Part shown: piece after piece, positions 13,959 through 15,924 of the stretch
Position numbering within the stretch: the stretch's first letter is position 1
Layout of the letters: each line of letters opens with the position of its first letter
Source of the DNA: an uncultured Verrucomicrobiota bacterium
GTDB taxonomy: Bacteria; Verrucomicrobiota; Kiritimatiellia; RFP12; UBA1067
Length of the DNA: 15,924 nt
Reading direction: 5' to 3'
NCBI GenBank assembly: GCA_946631535.1
Contig: CAMPAF010000031.1
Location: forward strand, 1 to 15,924
Program-made: the position numbers and the translations under genes
Notes under the pieces: generated by a model
Seen by the model: the letters and a program-made list of their open reading frames with translations, nothing else
What the model was told of the DNA's origin: nothing
Database searches by the model: none

Positions 13959-13964
13959 TATACT
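13959..13964 (+). promoter_or_regulatory. -10 element upstream of the leader ORF
   Basis: TATACT is followed by 9 nt (TGTTCGCCT) and the ATG of an 8-codon ORF at 13974. The predicted start site is 1-2 nt before that ATG. The TGn extension is absent (TCG/CGT here), and TTGCAT at 13936-13941 is a poor -35 at 17-bp spacing. Confidence 0.4.
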
Positions 13965-13973
13965 TGTTCGCCT

Positions 13974-14000
13974 ATGCAGAAGGAAGAAAACGCCAAATGA
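13974..14000 (+). CDS. Candidate 8-codon leader peptide MQKEENAK
   Basis: ATG at 13974 opens an 8-codon ORF (MQKEENAK) that ends in TGA at 13998-14000. The stop overlaps the ATG of the main gene at 13997 (ATGA). Its codons contain AGAAGGAAG, the only Shine-Dalgarno-like stretch for the main gene. It would be the first start codon on a nearly leaderless transcript, so ribosomes could reach the main gene by termination-reinitiation. It is too short to judge by composition and could be coincidental. Confidence 0.35.
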   Translation: MQKEENAK

Positions 14001-15403
14001 AGAAAATCTCAGACGAGGAAAAATCCGCCGCCGCCACGCTGTCGGACATGGAGATCTTCATCTTCCCAGAGCTGATGTACGCGCTCGTCCTCGCGAACAT
14101 CCTCTCCCCGCGCCTCTGGCGCTGGCGCGAGCTCGAATGGTTCGTAGGCATCCGCGAGATGCGCCCCAAGAAGCGCCTCCAGCGCCTGCGCCAGCACATA
14201 ATGGACAACTACACGTTCAACCTCGACCTCGAGACGTGGGGACTCACCACCCAGGTACGCGAGCTGGCCCGCTTCGCCCCCTTCCTGTCGCCAGAGGAGA
14301 TCGCCTCCTCAAACGCCCTCTTCGGCTATCACGGCGACGCCTACTACTATGACATCGACATCCGCCGCCACTTCGGCCTCGACAAGTACACCTCCGACGT
14401 GATCCCGTACTGGAAGACCGAGACAGTCGAGGCCATGGACGCCTTCCGCCGCAAGCCCGGCCACTCCGTCGGCGCCGGCGAATGCGTCTCGCTCGCCGGC
14501 CTCTACGCCGCCGCCGCGTTCGTCGTCTGTGGACTTCCCCTCGACTCCATCTACCTCATGGCGACGCCCCTCCACTCGCAGAACTTCCTCGACGTCGACA
14601 CTGGCATCCTCACCAACAACCGCCGTCTCGTCACGCGCGCCATGTGGTCGAACGGCACCGTCATATCCCAGCAGGCCCGCCGCGCCCTCGAGCACGAGCG
14701 CGTCACCATCGTCTCGCACGCAACCGGCTACATCCACCTGCTCTACCCCGAAGCCACCATCTCTCCTTCCGCCTACGCGGACTTCGCCGCCAAGCTGGAC
14801 TCCTTCCTCATGCCGCCCCAAGACGCCGCCGACCAGCGTCGCGTCACGCCTCGCCTGCCCGACCCCGCCCGCGTGCGGTTCCTGCCGCCCGACACCCCTC
14901 TCGACCTCACGCCGGAAATGGATTACGCCGAAATCGCCGATCGGCTCCGCGCCCTACGCGCCACGAACCGTACCGCCGCCCTCGCCCCCTACGCAGGCCA
15001 CGAGCTCGGCGAAACAGAGTCCGGCCCCTTCGTGAAAGCCGCCATCGAGCGTTCGCCAGTTTCCAAAGCCACGCTGGGAGGATCGCGTCCCAGCGCGACC
15101 GAATCAGCCCGCGGACGCGCAGGAGCGCGTCCCTCCCAAATCCTCTCCCGCATCGCCGCCCTCGGCGACGAATCCATCTACGACGGTCCCTCCCGCCTCG
15201 CCCAGCCCGACGAGGTATGGAACTACAGCACGGGTGACGGCCTCGAGAAATGCCTCCTCGCCGCCAACATCCTCGGCGGCACGGAAATCCGCATCAAGAA
15301 CGGCACCGCCGCGCTCATGGACGGCGACCGCGCTATCTGCGAGTTCCCTACCGTAAAACGCCCGCGCGACACGATCTGGCCGCTTCCGCGCGCCAACTCC
15401 TAG
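13997..15403 (+). CDS. Unrecognised protein with a possible transglutaminase/cysteine-protease-like Cys-His-Asp triad
   Basis: A 468-residue protein without a signal peptide, so probably cytoplasmic. I do not recognise the family with confidence. The centre reads SVGAGECVSLAGLYAAAAFVV (157-177), then IYLMATPLHSQNFLDVDTG (185-203). A cysteine at the start of a helix (C163), a histidine on the next strand (H193) and an aspartate shortly after (D199 or D201) is the order seen in transglutaminase-like and papain-fold domains. This is inference from pattern only. The N-terminal 150 residues are helical and charged. Residues about 357-380 are encoded by a pair of palindromic repeats ([20 protein letters not shown]), evidently an inserted linker before a conserved-looking C-terminus. 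The start at 13997 is chosen over an upstream TTG because it gives ATGA coupling to the leader ORF. It converges with the alpha-2-macroglobulin gene with a 10-bp gap. Confidence 0.6.
   Translation: MKKISDEEKSAAATLSDMEIFIFPELMYALVLANILSPRLWRWRELEWFVGIREMRPKKRLQRLRQHIMDNYTFNLDLETWGLTTQVRELARFAPFLSPEEIASSNALFGYHGDAYYYDIDIRRHFGLDKYTSDVIPYWKTETVEAMDAFRRKPGHSVGAGECVSLAGLYAAAAFVVCGLPLDSIYLMATPLHSQNFLDVDTGILTNNRRLVTRAMWSNGTVISQQARRALEHERVTIVSHATGYIHLLYPEATISPSAYADFAAKLDSFLMPPQDAADQRRVTPRLPDPARVRFLPPDTPLDLTPEMDYAEIADRLRALRATNRTAALAPYAGHELGETESGPFVKAAIERSPVSKATLGGSRPSATESARGRAGARPSQILSRIAALGDESIYDGPSRLAQPDEVWNYSTGDGLEKCLLAANILGGTEIRIKNGTAALMDGDRAICEFPTVKRPRDTIWPLPRANS
15072..15106 (+). repeat. In-gene GC palindrome, copy 3 (forward)
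   Basis: GGGAGG is followed by TCGCG (15083-15087), a TCCCAG centre (15088-15093), CGCGACC (15094-15100) and GAATCA (15101-15106). This is the same frame of flanks as the copy at 5149. A second, overlapping 8-bp inverted repeat is CGCTGGGA (15072-15079) with TCCCAGCG (15088-15095). It is translated in frame in the gene at 13997-15403. Confidence 0.6.
15113..15137 (-). repeat. In-gene GC palindrome, copy 4 (reverse; encodes GRAGARPS)
   Basis: A perfect 7-bp stem, GGACGCG (15113-15119) and CGCGTCC (15126-15132), flanks the loop CAGGAG and is followed by CTCCC. It matches copy 1 at 347-371 except for one compensating base pair in the stem. It lies 6 bp after copy 3 in opposite orientation. Confidence 0.75.
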
Positions 15404-15413
15404 CGCCGGTACC

Positions 15414-15924
15414 TCACTCGGCGCCGCCCACTCGCACTGTCTCGGCCGTGGAGTGCGCGGTGAACTCCGGCGCGTACATGCACTGGATCGTCGCAATGCC
15501 GCCCACGAACGTGCCGCGCTGCTGTACCCTGTACGACGTCTCAAGGACGAATGTGCCCTTGTTGAGCCGGTCGATGTAGTAGTGCGTGGCGGTGTCGCGC
15601 GTAGACTGGTAGTACCCCACGCCGTCCTGCCAGCGGTACGACGAAAGCACATCCACCGGTTCCGCGCACGCCGGACGCTCGTCCTGGAGATGCACGAACT
15701 CGTACGTGCGGTCGCTCACGATCTCCAGCCTCGCCACTATCTCGTCGCCGGGCACGAGCGTCCCTTCGATCTTCGAGAGCCGCGTCCCCTCCGGTCCCGT
15801 CACCTTCTTGTAGTACTTCTTCTCCACGCGCAGCTCCTTCGGCTCGTGCGCGCGCACCTTGAGAACGTCCTCAAAGTATGTCCAGTGGACGCCGCCCCAC
15901 GCAACGCCCTTCTCGCTCGCGCCT
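15414..15924 (-). CDS. Alpha-2-macroglobulin family protein, C-terminal end (runs off right edge)
   Basis: 169 residues are visible with no start; the frame is open to the window edge. The segment VAWGGVHWTYFEDVLKV is followed by ELRVEKKYYKKV, LVPGDEIVARLEIVSDRTYEFVHLQDER, VDVLSSYRWQDGVGYYQSTRD, and GTFVLETSYRVQQRGTFVGG with ATIQCMYAPEFTAHS. This is the conserved C-terminal domain of large bacterial alpha-2-macroglobulins, closest in pattern to the Bacteroidetes type. These are envelope proteins of about 1,500-2,000 residues thought to trap proteases. The thioester region lies outside the window, so trapping ability cannot be judged. The stop is at 15414, converging with the gene ending at 15403. 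Confidence 0.88.
   Translation of the reverse strand, partial: GASEKGVAWGGVHWTYFEDVLKVRAHEPKELRVEKKYYKKVTGPEGTRLSKIEGTLVPGDEIVARLEIVSDRTYEFVHLQDERPACAEPVDVLSSYRWQDGVGYYQSTRDTATHYYIDRLNKGTFVLETSYRVQQRGTFVGGIATIQCMYAPEFTAHSTAETVRVGGAE

Noticed and set aside
15403..15424. GCGCCG / CGGCGC hairpin between the convergent genes
   Set aside because: It is a 6-bp GC stem with a 10-nt loop but no T-run on either strand, and it overlaps both stop regions, so I do not call it a terminator.

Overview
The window is GC-rich bacterial chromosome with genes packed tightly on both strands. No gap between genes exceeds about 180 bases, and I see no tRNA, rRNA, CRISPR array or intact transposon. The gene content suggests a Gram-negative-type polysaccharide-degrading bacterium, most plausibly Verrucomicrobiota/Kiritimatiellae or Lentisphaerae-like (inferred, moderate confidence). 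It has a Bacteroidetes-like alpha-2-macroglobulin, a GH5 glycosidase, an exported FAD oxidoreductase with carbohydrate-binding-like ends, a surface-repeat lipoprotein, and small in-gene palindromes encoding GRAPARP-like peptides. TGA is used as a normal stop.

Layout from left to right. (a) 1-807, minus: a MacroD-like macrodomain gene overlaps by ATGA the start of a PLD-like gene that runs off the left edge. (b) 869-6083, minus: a secreted thioredoxin-fold protein, an FAD-dependent oxidoreductase and a membrane metallophosphoesterase form a tight operon. Then comes rimO with its own promoter, and after rimO a short helix-turn-helix-like relic. (c) 6188-8845, minus: a large secreted protein with a GLUG-like beta-helix N-terminus and a purple-acid-phosphatase-like C-terminus. 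(d) 8907-10181, plus: rarA, a replication-stress AAA+ ATPase. (e) 10213-13815, minus: a repeat lipoprotein with its own promoter, then a GH5 enzyme followed closely by a U32-family protein. (f) 13997-15403, plus: an unrecognised protein with a possible Cys-His-Asp triad, preceded by an 8-codon leader ORF. (g) 15414-15924, minus: the C-terminal end of an alpha-2-macroglobulin-family protein.

Three things stand out beyond the gene list. First, several genes carry an extended -10 element (TGnTAnAnT-like) exactly 6-7 nt before the start codon, which predicts leaderless mRNAs; other genes have a leader, in two cases with GGAGG exactly 8 nt before ATG. Second, an approximately 82-bp cassette made of this promoter, the start codon and a signal peptide occurs twice, fused to two unrelated secreted proteins. 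Third, four copies of a small GC-rich palindrome lie inside three protein-coding genes and are translated in frame, two of them as an adjacent pair in one gene.
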